Below are positions 9,505 through 20,230 of a DNA stretch of 38,559 bases, one piece after another; the stretch's first letter is position 1, and each line of letters opens with the position of its first letter. Under the pieces are notes generated by a model. The model did no database searches, had not been told where the DNA came from, and saw nothing but the letters and a program-made list of their open reading frames with translations. The stretch comes from Chara braunii (Eukaryota > Streptophyta > Charophyceae > Charales > Characeae). Location: positions 2,359,353-2,397,911 of the forward strand of contig BFEA01000112.1 in the NCBI GenBank assembly GCA_003427395.1, written 5' to 3'. The translations under genes and the position numbers were made by a program.

Positions 9505-10623
9505 CTAAAGCAAACCATAAGGAAGGTGGTTCGCACTGTTCACCTCCTGACAGCTGGGACACTCTGCGACGTAGTCCTTCACAAAGTCCTTGCGCTTCGG
9601 CCAAACGTATAGGCGGCTCACACGAGCCAACGTCTTGTGGAAGCCCATATGACCGGCGGCTGCCTGGTCATGGAACTCTGCTACTGCTCGGACACGTAGC
9701 TGTCTAGTGGAGGGAACGCAAATACGGGGCTCTCTGGTGCCCTGTAAACCATGCCAGTACACAAGACCGTTGTCCCCGAGAGAGTAGTTCTGAACGGTTT
9801 TGCCACGCCGAAGGGTCGTGTGGATGTCGCGATAGTCGGGGCAGTGGCGGTACTGAGTGCGAAACTCGTCGATCACTGAGTGGTGGACGGTGGTGACCGA
9901 GATGGAAGAGAGCTGTATTTGCTCGTGGTTGTGGTCAGGGCGCCGGGATAAGGCATCTGCGACCTGATTAGTCTCACCCTTGATGTGCTTAGTGGTGAAA
10001 CTAAACTCGGATAGGTCGCGCCACCAGCGAGCCTGTCGAGGAGTGAGCTTCGGCTTTGTCAGAAAAGCCTGGACAACAGAGTTGTCCGTGCGCACCGTGA
10101 ATGGTGCACCGTGCAGGTAGTGACGCCAGTGCCGAGCGACATAAACTACTGCGAGAACCTCACATTCATCAGCAGTGTAGTTTTTCTCGGCGGGCAGAAG
10201 CTGACGGGAGTAGAAGACTGTCGGACAATCAATTGAACGGGACTCGGCAGTGCCGTTCTCGACGATGGGAGGAGAATAGTCAATAGAAGGCTCGTCAGTA
10301 GCTGGACGAGTAGGCGTCAGTTGGGAAGCAGTGGTAGGGGTAGGTGATGGAAAGCGAGGGATACAAGGATGAGAGGAATCAGGAGAGGAGGGGAAGGCCT
10401 GAGAAAGCACTGCTCCTACAACAAAGTCTGACGCATCGGTGGTAAGGATAAAAGGGCGATCAAAATCGGGTAGGTGAAAAACCGGTGCACATGTCACCGC
10501 CTTCTTAAGGGCGCGGAAGACGTCCTCGTGGAGGGGTGTCCAAGCCCAGGGTGGGTTCTTCCGGAGGAGGGTGGAGGTAAGGACATAGGAATACCTAGCG
10601 TAGCCCTGGATAAAATTACTATA
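9505..10623 (-). pseudogene. Chromovirus RNase H and integrase zinc-binding domain
   Basis: RNase H motifs are readable: LTTDASDFVVGAVLSQ (first Asp), AEKNYTADECEVLAVV (Glu), VRTDNSVVQAF (Asp) and NQVADALSRRPD (last Asp). The integrase HHCC finger follows: FHDQAAAGHMGFHKTL and CPSCQEV. A proline/serine-rich insertion separates the first two RNase H blocks. The segment is in frame with RT upstream (separated only by TAG 10624-10626) and with the integrase core downstream (TAG 9505-9507). Catalytic residues look intact. Confidence 0.85.
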
Positions 10624-11178
10624 CTAGCTGGTAAGGCCTAGGAAGCTGCGAAGCTGCTTGGCGGATATGGGAACTGGCCACTCCGCAATAGCAGTGATAT
10701 TCACGTCGTCCATGTGGAGACCCTGGTCAGACACGTAGTGTCCTAAGAAATTCACTTTGTGTTGTGCAAAGCGGCACTTGCTCAACTTGGCGTAGAAGCC
10801 ATGTCTGCGCAAGCAGTCAAGGACATCGCGGAGGTGTATGAGGTGCTCCTCAAGGGTACGACTGTAGACCAGGATATCGACGAGGTAGACGAGAACGTAC
10901 TGCTCCAGGATGTCCTTGAAGATGTCGTTCATCGCCCTTTGGAAGGTAGTGGGTGCATTAGTGAGGCCGAAAGGCATCACCGTAAACTCGTAGTGGCCGA
11001 AGCGCAATCGGAACGCTGTCTTCGGCTGGTCCGCTGCAGCAATGTGGATCTGATAGTAACCTTTACGAAGATCAATCTTCGTAACGAAGCGGTTGCCTGC
11101 TAGGCGGTCGAACAACTCATCAGAACGAGGCATGGGGTAGTTGTTCTTGACGAAGAGTTTCATCCGCTTTGCGAACAA
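10624..11178 (-). pseudogene. Chromovirus reverse transcriptase, damaged active site
   Basis: RT blocks include KNNYPMPRSDELFDRLAG, TKIDLRKGYYQIHI (motif A Asp), KTAFRLRFGHYEFTVMPFGL, NAPTTFQRAMNDIF and VNFLGH, ending in RSFLGLTS. In the YxDD box the sequence is YLVDILVYS: the first of the two catalytic aspartates is valine (codon 10879-10881, GTC). Upstream, the block that should hold an R-M-C-x-D-Y-R motif is missing, consistent with a small deletion near 11155-11180. The protein would be catalytically dead even without the TAG stop at its end. Confidence 0.85.
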
Positions 11179-12332
11179 AGAGGACAGGTGTACCTCACGG
11201 GGAGTTGCTGGGTGAAACCCAGTCTCAGGAGCTCCTCAAGCTGACACTTGAGTTCAGTGGCTTCGGGGATCGAGAGTCTGTAGGGTGCCTGGTGGTGAAC
11301 ACCATAGTCAGGCACAAGCTGGATGGAGTGCTCGACGTCGTGCATCGGTGGGATGCCGGCGTACGAGAACGACGATGGAAAAACGTCGTGGTACTCTCGA
11401 ATGAGTTCACGAACTGCGGGCTCCGGGTCAGTTGTATATCGTGCGTGTTCCTTAGCGTCAGCGTCAGCGCGCGACGGCGAGGCGGACTCGACGGACGGTG
11501 GAGCGACGGAAGTAGAGATAGGAGCCATGGAGATGGAAGGAGGATCTGGCTCCAGGGGGATGAGCTCGGCGTCGGGACAGGGTGGATCATAGTGTAAGAG
11601 ATCCGTCACGTTCGCCATAAAGAAAGTGACGTCGTCCTGTCGGATGAAGTGAGCGAACTGCCGAGGCGAGGTGACAGTGATAGAAGGAGATGGTGTGGGC
11701 ACGGAAGGCTTTGGGGGAGGAGGATCGGGGCGTGGTGTCGTGGTGGTACCTATGAAAGGTATGCGATACGTCTGTCCACACTTCGTTTTGAGAACGAGAG
11801 TGTTGGTCGCCCAATCGGCCTCGGTGTTGCGGAACCGATGAGACCACGGAGTGTCGAGAATGAAGTCGTACCCCGTCTTCATTACATCGAAATGTGCGGA
11901 GGAGCGGTGGCGACGAGACGCCGGGTGACGATCAGTCGGCTCGAGAGTGAGGAAGAAAGGGAGGTCGGTGACCGTCTGATCGAAGAAGCGTTGGGTCTTG
12001 TCATCCCCGAGGGTAACGGAGATGGGAGTCGGAGACCTTGTCGTGGGTAAGCGGGCTTCTTTCACCACACGTGGGTGGATGAAGTTGCCATGAGAACCGG
12101 AATCCCACAGCGCTGAGTACACCCTCGTGGAGGTCTCGAGTCGTACTGGAATGATCGGGAGGGTGCGATCAGGGTCAGAGAGGATGGCGAGAAGGCGACA
12201 CAGTGCAACAACATGGAGGGTGAGTCGCTCCTGACGAGCCTGGAGCATGCTCAAGTCCAGAAGAGAGGACGCAACGTCCTCGCGAGTAGCGAGCTGCTTG
12301 CTGCAACGGGCTGAGCGAATGGCTTGACGCAT
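11160..12332 (-). pseudogene. Chromovirus aspartic protease and start of reverse transcriptase
   Basis: The first third carries SALWDSGSHGNFI, a D-S-G protease active site, and GYDFILDTPW, matching the second conserved protease loop. A Pro/Ser-rich linker follows. The RT N-terminus then reads REYHDVFPSSFSYAGIPPMHDVEHSIQL broken across the linker, and QLEELLRLGF. The frame then ends out of register with the RT frame downstream; continuation lies in another frame (SP then TGA then GTPVLFVRK). The start methionine lies in NC-protease linker sequence and need not be a natural start. Confidence 0.8.
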
Positions 12333-12520
12333 CAGTAGTCGCGGCGGGGAAGGACGGGAGACGGTGGTCTGCGGAGGCGCAAACGGTACTGTGACAGAGG
12401 GCTGAGTACACTCTGTCGGGTCCTGCGAGACCTCAACTCAATTAGTGAGAGGGGCAAACCGCGACGGGGATGTCGGAAAGCCGACTACTGAGGAGGGCGC
12501 AGGTGTACACTGCACCGTGG

Positions 12521-13126
12521 CTAGGATGCGCCGAGGGGGGACTCAGCACGACGCTGGCGGGAAAGGTCAGCGCAGTGGTTGTCGAGGGCGGTAGTGTAAG
12601 GGCACCGCGAGGAGGTATGACCGTCTAAGCGGCAGCGCAAACACCCACGCCGGCCCAAAATAACCGTGCGCTCCTCTGCGGAAAGGACACCGCGAGGAGG
12701 AACAAAGCCCTGAGGGAGGTCCTGCTTAGGGACCTTGGGGGCCAATGCGCCAGCGTGTCCGGGGCGGCTGCATGCCCGGGAGAGGGTGGAGAGGATGAGC
12801 TGGAGGCGCTCGGCCATAGGAAGAGTAAAGTCCTCCAGGTGGTGATGGACGGCCTCGCCGAGGTCGAGGTTGTCGCTATGGTCACCCTCTGGCGACAACG
12901 GGGCACCACCGTCCTGCTCACCATACTCGAGCGCGATGAAGCGGCGCGAGAAGTGGCGGCCCTGCTGCGCGGAACGGCGGGGGCGACCGCGGAAAGGGGA
13001 ACGACGCTGCGAAGTGTCGTGCGAGGAGGAGCCGTAGCCGGTGCGCTGAGGCTGCGAGGAGGAGGCGGGGTGAAAACGGGCCCGCATCCGCTGATTGTCC
13101 CTGGCAGCCTCGTAAGCCTGCGAGGC
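12521..13126 (-). pseudogene. Chromovirus gag, nucleocapsid part with CCHC knuckle
   Basis: The sequence is basic and Arg/Ser-rich (SQRRSPFRGRPRRSAQQGR), then has the zinc knuckle GCLRCRLDGHTSSRCP, i.e. C-x2-C-x4-H-x4-C, the RNA-binding motif of nucleocapsids. It is in frame with the capsid-like part upstream; only a TAG at 13127-13129 (YEFT then stop then ASQAYEAA) separates them. The protease frame downstream differs, so either a programmed or an acquired frameshift lies between. Confidence 0.8.
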
Positions 13127-13525
13127 CTATGTGAACTCGTACCACCATAGCTTGGAGCGGTACTCGAGTGGAAGGCTGACCAAGAAACGATGGATAAGGG
13201 CAGCCTCGGGGAGGAACGCCACGTCACAAATGAGGCGGGCGTCCTGAAAGACCTGGATGTGGTGATCCAGACCGGCAGCGCCACCAGAGCCGGACCAACG
13301 TGTAGTGACGACATGCTCGAAGGTGTCAGTCACGTCATATCGGGCTCCGAAACGATCCTCGAGGAACGCCTTGAAATCCATGAAGGTCATAGTCCGACCC
13401 TCACGAAGGGAGTAAGCGTAGAAATCCTCCCAGACGCCGAAAGAACCGCCACGCAGGGGTGAGTCACCCACGTGTCGGGTGGGGCGCCCATGAGCTGGAG
13501 TGTGCGGGTGGCAGACTGGAGCCAC
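13127..13525 (-). pseudogene. Chromovirus gag, capsid-like middle part
   Basis: It contains WEDFYAYSLREGRTMTFMDF, FLEDRFGARYDVTD and RFLVSLPLEYRSKLWWYEF, matching the general pattern of retrotransposon gag domains (W-x-x-F-x-x-x-L and F...L-P). It overlaps the N-terminal gag frame (13387-13878), so a frame change near 13400-13520 breaks the protein. Ends at TAG 13127-13129, after which the same frame runs into the nucleocapsid. Confidence 0.7.
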
Positions 13526-13878
13526 CGAGACACGCGTATGCCTGTACCGTCATACAAGGCAATATCCGTCAAGCGGATGAGTGGTGCGCCACCGTTTTGG
13601 TGGCGAGGAGAATAACGAGCAGAGGACTGTGCCACGGATGAGTAAGTCGGCGCAGAGCCTGGAGAAAGGGGCGCAACTGACTGTGCGCTCGGGCCGCATA
13701 GGGGAGCGGCGGGGGCGACAACGGCAGGCTGCGAGGGAGCTGCGGTAGAAGAGGTCGCAGCAACCGCGAGAGTATGAAGAAGGTAGGATGGGGCTGGATA
13801 GGGTGAAGGGCGAGGAAAGCGAGCCTGCATGGAAGGAAGAGTAGAGGAAGGAGGGGGTGCGCCTGAAGGCGCGGCCAC
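13387..13878 (-). pseudogene. Chromovirus gag N-terminus; start codon apparently changed to GTG
   Basis: An Ala/Pro/Ser-rich start leads to IRLTDIALYDGTGIRVSRWL and LQLMGAPPDTWVTHPCVAVL. The open frame begins with GTG at 13878 directly after TAG. The first in-frame ATG is 48 nt inside, at 13830. The homologous leader at 1903-2120 has ATGGCC where this copy has GTGGCC, which suggests that 13878 was the original start and was mutated. A frameshift follows toward the capsid part. Confidence 0.65.
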
Positions 13879-14065
13879 CTATTAGGGTGGAGGGACCAGT
13901 CCACAGTACGAAAGCTACTCGGTTGCAATCGGCGAGGTGGACCAGCCGAGGGCGTTTCTTGTTCGTTGTAGCATAGGGGGTACGCGCGGTAATACGCCTA
14001 TCGAACCCGCACGCGAACCGACATCTTGGGGGGCTGAAGTCCCAAGCGCGGCACGACGTCGGTCG
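13865..14065 (-). repeat. Chromovirus 5' leader, homologous to 1903-2120
   Basis: Blocks ACGAAAGCTACTCGG, GCCGAGGGCGTTTCTTG, TTCGTTGTAG and CGAACCCGC match the order and spacing at 1903-2120. It covers the region just 5' of gag and includes the gag start. Hairpin potential is conserved in position but weaker than in the other copy. It may hold packaging or translation signals, which is inference. Confidence 0.6.
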
Positions 14066-14119
14066 ACTAGGACGCATCCCACACACCACGCGCACACCAC
14101 TTTACGAACACACAAATAA

Positions 14120-14138
14120 AACACACACACACACACAT
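14120..14138. repeat. (AC)n microsatellite
   Basis: A run of about nine AC dinucleotides lies in the non-coding region upstream of the chromovirus gag. Confidence 0.85.
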
Positions 14139-14330
14139 ACGAAACGACACAACGCAAACAACGAGACAACGCTCCTAGCCCCTCGGTAGCCATCCCATAA
14201 CTTTCCGACGTGGAAATCGGATAGGCGTCACCCGCGAGACTTAGTACAAAAAGCGCACGGACGCAGGGTTTACTCATATCGACTCGCAATGCAAGCGTAC
14301 GCAAGCAGTCGCAATGATGGCGTACTATGT

Positions 14331-14536
14331 AGTGTCCATAATCAAGCGGTCCCTCGTGGATCCGAGTACCGCTTATGACACTCAGCTGTCAGACTCGAAG
14401 TGTCGTGGGGGTCTAATCCCTCACGACATCGCACGACTGAAGGAATAGTCGAGACCTCCGGCCTTTGGTCTGAGCGTCTCGGCGGGCAAGGCAAAATAGG
14501 CTCTGCACGGGGCCAGATTCCTTCCCTGCAGAGCCT
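14331..14536. other. Cluster of four strong hairpins
   Basis: Four stems follow one another. The first is composite: 14331-14340/14374-14382 enclosing 14344-14350/14368-14374 and CTCG/CGAG at 14353-14356/14363-14366. Then come 14401-14407/14422-14428 extended by GGG/CCC, 14434-14438/14447-14451, and 14498-14507/14527-14536 (10 bp perfect). There is no coding sequence. This lies upstream of the chromovirus leader and could be LTR or leader RNA structure, or a separate structured RNA gene. Confidence 0.5.
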
Positions 14537-15387
14537 AGGGCTTGGGATGTCATGGACAAGGGCCTTGAATCCCCGCCCAGGACCAACGTCCGATGATAAA
14601 AATCTATAAGAAGCAAAGGATAAAAGGAGAATCCCCCTTTTCTCTCAGGACACAATTTGGTTAGCCCTTGCACACGATCACAGTACACTGCGCGCATACC
14701 GAAGGCACATATAAATATATATAAGGCTTATTTATATATGAGCGATCACTTCTCACAGTCACAGTGGGGCTCCTCTCGACCATATATGTATGTAATCGCA
14801 GACAGCCACATCCTAAGTCCGAACCACAAACGCACCTGCAATCACATCACAGATTCATCCAGAAGTCCACGCATTACACGGGGTCAACTTCAACCATTCC
14901 TTGCACTCATGCCCCCCGCTTTAGTCATACAAGCCTAACTCGTGCAACTCTTAAATAAATACTCAGTACTTTTGTTGGATGGCCATTCAATAAAGTCCGG
15001 GTGAAAACACAACAAAACAGTTCAATCACAAGGCTAGAGCCTTTAGGTTGAGTGACAGGAGTGAATTGGAGTTGAATCGTAAACCGACGAATCGGCAACC
15101 GACCTGTTACCAGTGATAACAGAAGATGATCCTCAAGGGATCAAGCTGAATCTAGCCCAAATCCTTAATCAAACGGTCAAGAGGACTTGTAACACAAAAC
15201 AGACCAATCCCCAGGCTAAACCTATATGTCCATGGAGAATAATCCCCATATCACTATCCCACCCAAGCCACCTTAATTAACTAAGTCTGGATCTACTTAT
15301 AAGCAGTGCCCAAAGCAAAGGTAGACCCTGGTCTCATCTCCCCTATTCAGGGTGGATCGCTAAAATCGCCACCTGTCAAAATATAAT
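14537..15387. other. Gene-free stretch
   Basis: No coding sequence or clear repeat could be recognised. Short frames have no motif. It lies between the hairpin cluster and the 123-bp tandem array and may be part of the same degraded element. Confidence 0.4.
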
Positions 15388-15999
15388 CTAACTCCTCTAA
15401 ATCAAGAAAATTTCGGCAGCGCTTCCCGTAGGAAAAGTGTCTTTCCAGAAATTATATAACTCTAAATATGAAAGCAGAAATAATCTCTAACTCTGAAAAG
15501 TCAAATTTGTCTAACTCCCTTAATTAGTAAAAAATTGGGCAGCACTTCCTTTAGAAAGGGAGACTTCCCAGATTTATATTAAGTCAGATATGAACTCAGA
15601 AGACAACTTGAGTTCAACTTAGAAAAGATTTAGTTAACTCCTTAGTCTTGCAAAAATTTCGGCAGCACTCCCTCTAGAAAAATATCATTCCAAAATTTAT
15701 ACAAGACTAAATCCAAAATTTGAAAGTAACTTTGACTTCTCAAAGTCCAATTGTAGTCTAACTCTCTGAATTAGCAAAGATTTAGGCAACACTCCCTTCA
15801 AAAAATGAGACTTTCCAGATTTTTACTATGTCAGATATAAGAAAAGACAAGGTTGAACTTTTGATAAGTCAAAATTCGACTAACTTCTTGGATTTGTAAA
15901 AATTTCAGCAGCGCTTCCCGTAGAAAAAGTAGCTTGCCAAGATTTATGCAAAGCCAAGTATAAGAAAAGATCCCAGAAAATGCAAGAATTGATCTAAGT
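15388..15999. repeat. Five-copy tandem array with ~123-bp period
   Basis: Units start at about 15388, 15511, 15634, 15758 and 15880, each beginning CTAACTCC or a variant. Each then has an AATTAG-like word, TTTCGGCAGC(A/G)CTTCC or a variant, TAGAAA, a CTTTCCAGATTTAT-like word and GTCAGATATGA or similar. Divergence between units is high, so the array is old. There is no coding capacity. Confidence 0.75.
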
Positions 16000-16244
16000 A
16001 AAAAAACTTAGCTCAGAAAATGCAGGAATTGAAACTAACTCCTATGACTCTAGCATGTGGCGAGCAACTAAAGCAACTACCTATCTAATTGAAACTCAGC
16101 CGAAATAGTAGCCTCACTCAGTCACATGCAGGCCAAACCACAAGGGTAAGTACTCTCACTATCCCCAAGTCAATTTAGCAAGCAATAGTTCATAGTCTTT
16201 CAATGATTTAACCCTTTATACCCAGCTTACATAAGGCACATGTC

Positions 16245-17205
16245 AGGCCACCTGAACTTACAGAGCATGTCCAACTTAGCCAGGCCCAAAGTCAAAATAC
16301 CTAAACTTATGGAGCGTTCTGACTTAGCCAAGTATACACAAACAGAGGGCACAACTACTTTTCTCTTCCTTTGGGCATACGAGTAAGCCATTCATCTTAG
16401 AAACAATGCTTAGTCGCCTTGGACTGTTTAATATCCAAATTTTATATACTTCTCTGGACTTTAGTCTTCAAGGTGGGCGTAGGACTGAGCCATTCATCTT
16501 AGAAACAATGCTCAGCCGACCGAAGTTACCTTCAATTATATTCTTAATTGTACTCTCTTCAATTTACGATAAGTTATAGTCAGACCATCCAATCTTATGG
16601 AACCCGTGCCTGACTAGCCCGTTCATATGTAAAATAATAATAAAGTATAGCCAAATTATAATCTTGGGTTCCATAATGTGCGAGGCTTTGAGCCAGACTC
16701 CCTGAACTTACAGAAGGATCTAACTCTCTGCCAAATTCATTCCTCTCTGAGCCTTCCTGTGTGTGGCATTGGGTCAAGCCCCCTAAACTTGCAGAAGGGT
16801 CTGCCCTTTGTCAGGTTCATTCCCTTAAAACAAATGCAGGAAGAGACTGAGCCACCTGAACTTACAGAACAGCTCGGCCCCTTCGTTCAGAATCAAAAGA
16901 AACTCAGGAAAACCCAAAGAAAACAAGGGAACTCAAGGCACCAAAACTTATTGAGCGCCCTGAGTTCCTGAAAGTCAATCACAGTCNAACTCATCGCAAG
17001 TCAGAGCAGTCAGGACACCTAAACTTATAGAGCATCCTGACCCACTACGCAACTCACAGCATCGGGTCTCCCCAAACTTATGGGGACTTCCCAACCTCCA
17101 GAGCTTCAGGCTACCTAAACTTATAGAGCGGTCTGATTGCTCGATGCAAAACCAAAATAAACGAAGCATTGGGCCTACCCAAACTTATGGGGATCTCCCA
17201 GCCTC
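16245..17205. repeat. Irregular array of a ~25-bp motif around CCTAAACTTATAGAGC
   Basis: Copies or variants start near 16247, 16301, 16596, 16700, 16771, 16851, 16942, 17013, 17070, 17111 and 17174. The core is CC(T/C)(A/G)AACTTA(T/C)(A/G)GAGC followed by a CTGAC-like word; two copies have GGGGA in place of AGAGC. Spacing is irregular (about 40-300 bp). Inside the array, 16374-16424 and 16475-16518 are a second direct repeat sharing GCCATTCATCTTAGAAAC. The irregular spacing is unlike a satellite and may reflect repeated short RNA stem or protein-binding sites in a retroelement leader. Confidence 0.6.
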
Positions 17206-18515
17206 GACAACCCAATCAACCTTCAAGCAAAACAGCCCTCCATCCTACCTTCCCCAGATGCAGTTCCTTTCAGCGATCTGATTTCACACAATCAATAAAG
17301 TTAAAACTGAAATTTAACATACATTCCTTTACTTAGTCTTGTTCAGTGTCCTGAAAGTCAAACCAACATAAAGGTAGGGCTGCACACCATATACTCAGTC
17401 AGCGATGCAATATGCGATACATGTAGGGGCTATAACTGGGTTTATAGAGGGAAAGCAACAGTTACCTGTCAGTTCCCTGCCTCCAGAACTCCTCCTGAGT
17501 TCCGGCAGGGCTTTCGCAATCAGTGGGATGACTCCCCACAGAGTCTTGGTGGGGTCCTACGGGTTGCAATCCCGCTTGCCGCCTTCCTCTCGTAACCAGG
17601 ATTAGACTGGGAGTTAGAAAGATAGAATGCAGAGTTTTCAGACTCTCAAGGTACAGGAGAGGGACAACTCAACTCCCAGGAGAGGGCCTTGTTGCCTTGA
17701 TGCACCTGAGGGCCCCGCAAGGATGGCCAAACAACAACAGCTTGGTCAAAACTTGAAGTCAACTGCCAAAGTCAACCCTCTGACGATCTCTCAATTTGCA
17801 ACACCACCCCTCCTCGCAGTTCAACCACTCTCCCTACACCACCCCTTCGCCCCCAACCAGCGCCCGACAGCAGCAACACTAACCACCCTCCAAAGAGTTG
17901 GCACCAACAACAGCGACCGCAGTGTATATCGGTGCCAATCCTGCAGACCGCCTACTTCGCAGGCTGCTGACCTTGCAGACCGCTGCCAAAACCCAGGTAC
18001 GTACCCCTCTTCGGCTCTCCCTTCACCCTTTCTCACTCTCTTCGTTGTTGTCTTGTGCGCAGGTACAAACTGCCTCCNCGCAGCGCAGCTATGGCGGACC
18101 CCCTTCGCAACGNCGCTCCTNCACCCCGGCGCCCAGNGCCGCGTTGGATGGCGGGCACTAGCTCCGATACCCGTGCAATCAGACTCACTGCCTCACTCGC
18201 TTCACACGCATGCAAACGGGGGGCACATCGAACTGGCGACTGGCGCCCAAACTCAAAGTTCGAGGATATGGCAACTTGGAACACAGTCCGCACACAAGTT
18301 CCCATCAGACGGCTGCAGTGCACAGCGCACGCAACCCCCAACTCGACACTACTCTACTCACTGTTTGCACCCTCACCCTGCGCTATCTCTANAGTTACGG
18401 CGGCGATGGCCGCCTTTACCTCTACAGTGTGGCTACTCTTCTTCTTCTCGCCCCCTTCNGACTCCGGGCNGACCATCTCACCCAAGTCACTNCAGCAGGN
18501 CTTCCGCAAGGCTTA
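17206..18515. other. Gene-free stretch, many ambiguous bases
   Basis: One long open frame crosses this region, but it is Pro/Ser/Thr-rich, contains undetermined bases and has no domain. I regard it as non-coding. Composition shifts from AT-rich to GC-rich near 17450. Confidence 0.4.
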
Positions 18516-18578
18516 TGCAGGAGNGAATTACTTGNTGGGCGCTGCACCTTGATTTATACTTCTGCTGGTCTGCCCTTT
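18516..18578 (+). repeat. Short dispersed repeat, copy 1 (partner 19903-19969)
   Basis: The shared order is GCAGGAG-GAA, GGG(C/T)GCTGC, then TTATACTTCTG, then GCTGGTCT. Both copies are on the plus strand about 1.39 kb apart. Three undetermined bases fall in or near this copy. Probably two related repeat elements flank or make up 18.5-20.0 kb. Confidence 0.5.
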
Positions 18579-18730
18579 CCANCGGCCCCTGGGTGCTCAC
18601 AATCCNGTATGGTACTTGCTCGACTGGGCCTGGGCCTAGACCGGCTGGGGTTGTCCCACTAACTTAGTGCAGGCGGACTTCGTGACTTGCCCGGTAAGTA
18701 GGAAACTCAAGACGGAACGAGAGCGGGGGA

Positions 18731-18732
<2 letters not shown>

Positions 18733-18766
<34 letters not shown>
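18733..18766 (+). repeat. A34 homopolymer
   Basis: An uninterrupted run of 34 A, possibly a retroposon poly(A) tail on the plus strand. The body upstream is not recognisable and no target-site duplication is evident. Confidence 0.6.
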
Positions 18767-18768
<2 letters not shown>

Positions 18769-20073
18769 AGAAATGAAGGCTGCATCTCCCTGCTAGAATA
18801 CGGAGAGATACATCCCTATCGCAAGGCTACCTCCTCCTTCGATCGACTGGCCGAGCAGCACAATACTTCAACTGGTAAATCTCTTTCTTCGCTGCCTTCC
18901 TGCAGCATCCCCCTCAGAGGCGACTGAAACTCGAGTGAATCTACTACCAAAAGCCTGGTAAGTTCGTTCCCCCTCTCAATGTGCGCAGCTCCCATACCCT
19001 GCGCCTCCAAGCTTGCACTTCCAACGGGAAATCCGACGCCGCTATCAGCTTTGCGATACCTCGAAACCTCAACTTAGTCTCCTCCCTCGCTCGATTTCGA
19101 CGAGAATCGAGCGAGATCTTCTTCTGGTGCGGCCATGTGCTCTTTCCCAATATCTCCGCGTGCTCCCTTTTCTCTATTACCCCTTTCTATACTGATTTAC
19201 CACTAAAACTCACCTCAGATTTGAGGTCGCCCACCCCTAAAACCCCCAAAATGACTCTTCCCTCCCTTGTTTTGGTCGAGGAACGAGGGAAATACCCATT
19301 CTTTCTTCTTCTCCCGCTCACTCCGCCATAGCTCCGGCGCGGAGCTCTTCTCACTAACCTCTAATTTTACTAACCTACTACCAAAACTAACCCCGTCATT
19401 ACGTTCGCCCGGGGTCAAAACCGCGGGAACGACTCCTCCCTCCTCCGTAACCACTCACAAACAGGCGAGTTCCCCATTTTCCACTGCGCCTCACCCACTC
19501 GCCGCCATCTCCTTCATTCTGCATGCACCCGGCGCCCTTCCCCGTCCAGGTGCATCTGCCCATCCTCCTCGCTGCCTGTCGTTGCGCTGCTGTTAGAATG
19601 CCTGCGCTGCGCCCGCTGCCTTCGCCTGCCCCCTACCTCTCTCTCTCTTAGTGCTCAGTAGTAAGACGCTACCTTCTCTCTCTCTCTCCCTCCCCGTTGC
19701 GCCTCACCATCCAGCCACCTCCGGCCTCGCCGTTGACTTCACCTGACGCCACCCTTGCCCAGGTTCGGCCCCCTCCGGCTTACTGCTGCACAGCGCCAGC
19801 GCTGTAGCTCCGCGCTCCGCTGCTCCGATGCACCGCTCCACCCTCCGGCTTACTGTACGCCTGCTAGCCCGGGCCGCTGTAGCAGCGCTTCTGCACGGCT
19901 CCCGCAGGAGTGAACGATTTGACGGGTGCTGCCTCTCAACTTATACTTCTGGAGCCCGCTGGTCTACCCTATCTCACCGTTCCACTATCCGTCCTCGCCC
20001 CGTCACTCCCTTCCTACTCCGAGTGCACCCCGCGCACTAACCCGACCTGGTTCACTCCTCAGCTTCAACACGG
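18767..20073. other. Gene-free GC/CT-rich stretch flanking the giant retroelement
   Basis: No domain-bearing frame is seen. It contains CT-rich blocks (19640-19700) and the second copy of the short repeat (19903-19969). It is the target DNA on the 3' side of the large element; bases 20069-20073 (CACGG) would be the target-site duplication if the element edge is at 20074. Confidence 0.4.
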
Positions 20074-20230
20074 TGTCGGAAGAACCCTCTCTCTCTCTCC
20101 TCTCTCTATCCGGGGGTCCTCCAACCCGGTCTCTCCCCTCCCCCTTCTTTCTCCTCCTACTGGTTTGACCCCCTCCTCCCCCGCTAGCGGTCAGGGAGGG
20201 TCTAGAACTCGGCAATTTGTGGACTGATTG

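Larger units (their letters stand above)
8209..14065 (-). mobile_element. Decayed Ty3/gypsy LTR retrotransposon of the chromovirus type
   Basis: Reading leftward on the minus strand the order is leader, gag with a CCHC knuckle, aspartic protease, reverse transcriptase, RNase H, HHCC/DDE integrase and chromodomain. That order and the C-terminal chromodomain define Ty3/gypsy chromoviruses. The frame from RT to chromodomain is continuous except for TAG at 10624-10626, TAG at 9505-9507 and TAA at 8728-8730. There are also frame changes in gag, between gag and protease, and at the protease-RT junction. LTR boundaries were not found, so the limits given are those of the recognisable coding and leader parts. 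Confidence 0.85.

Noticed and set aside
15388-15999. Regular repeats considered as a CRISPR array
   Set aside because: Repeats are ~123 bp, diverged throughout and lack unique spacers; the context is eukaryotic.
17627-18667. A 346-codon plus-strand frame
   Set aside because: Pro/Ser/Thr-rich, no domain, several undetermined bases; open by composition rather than coding.
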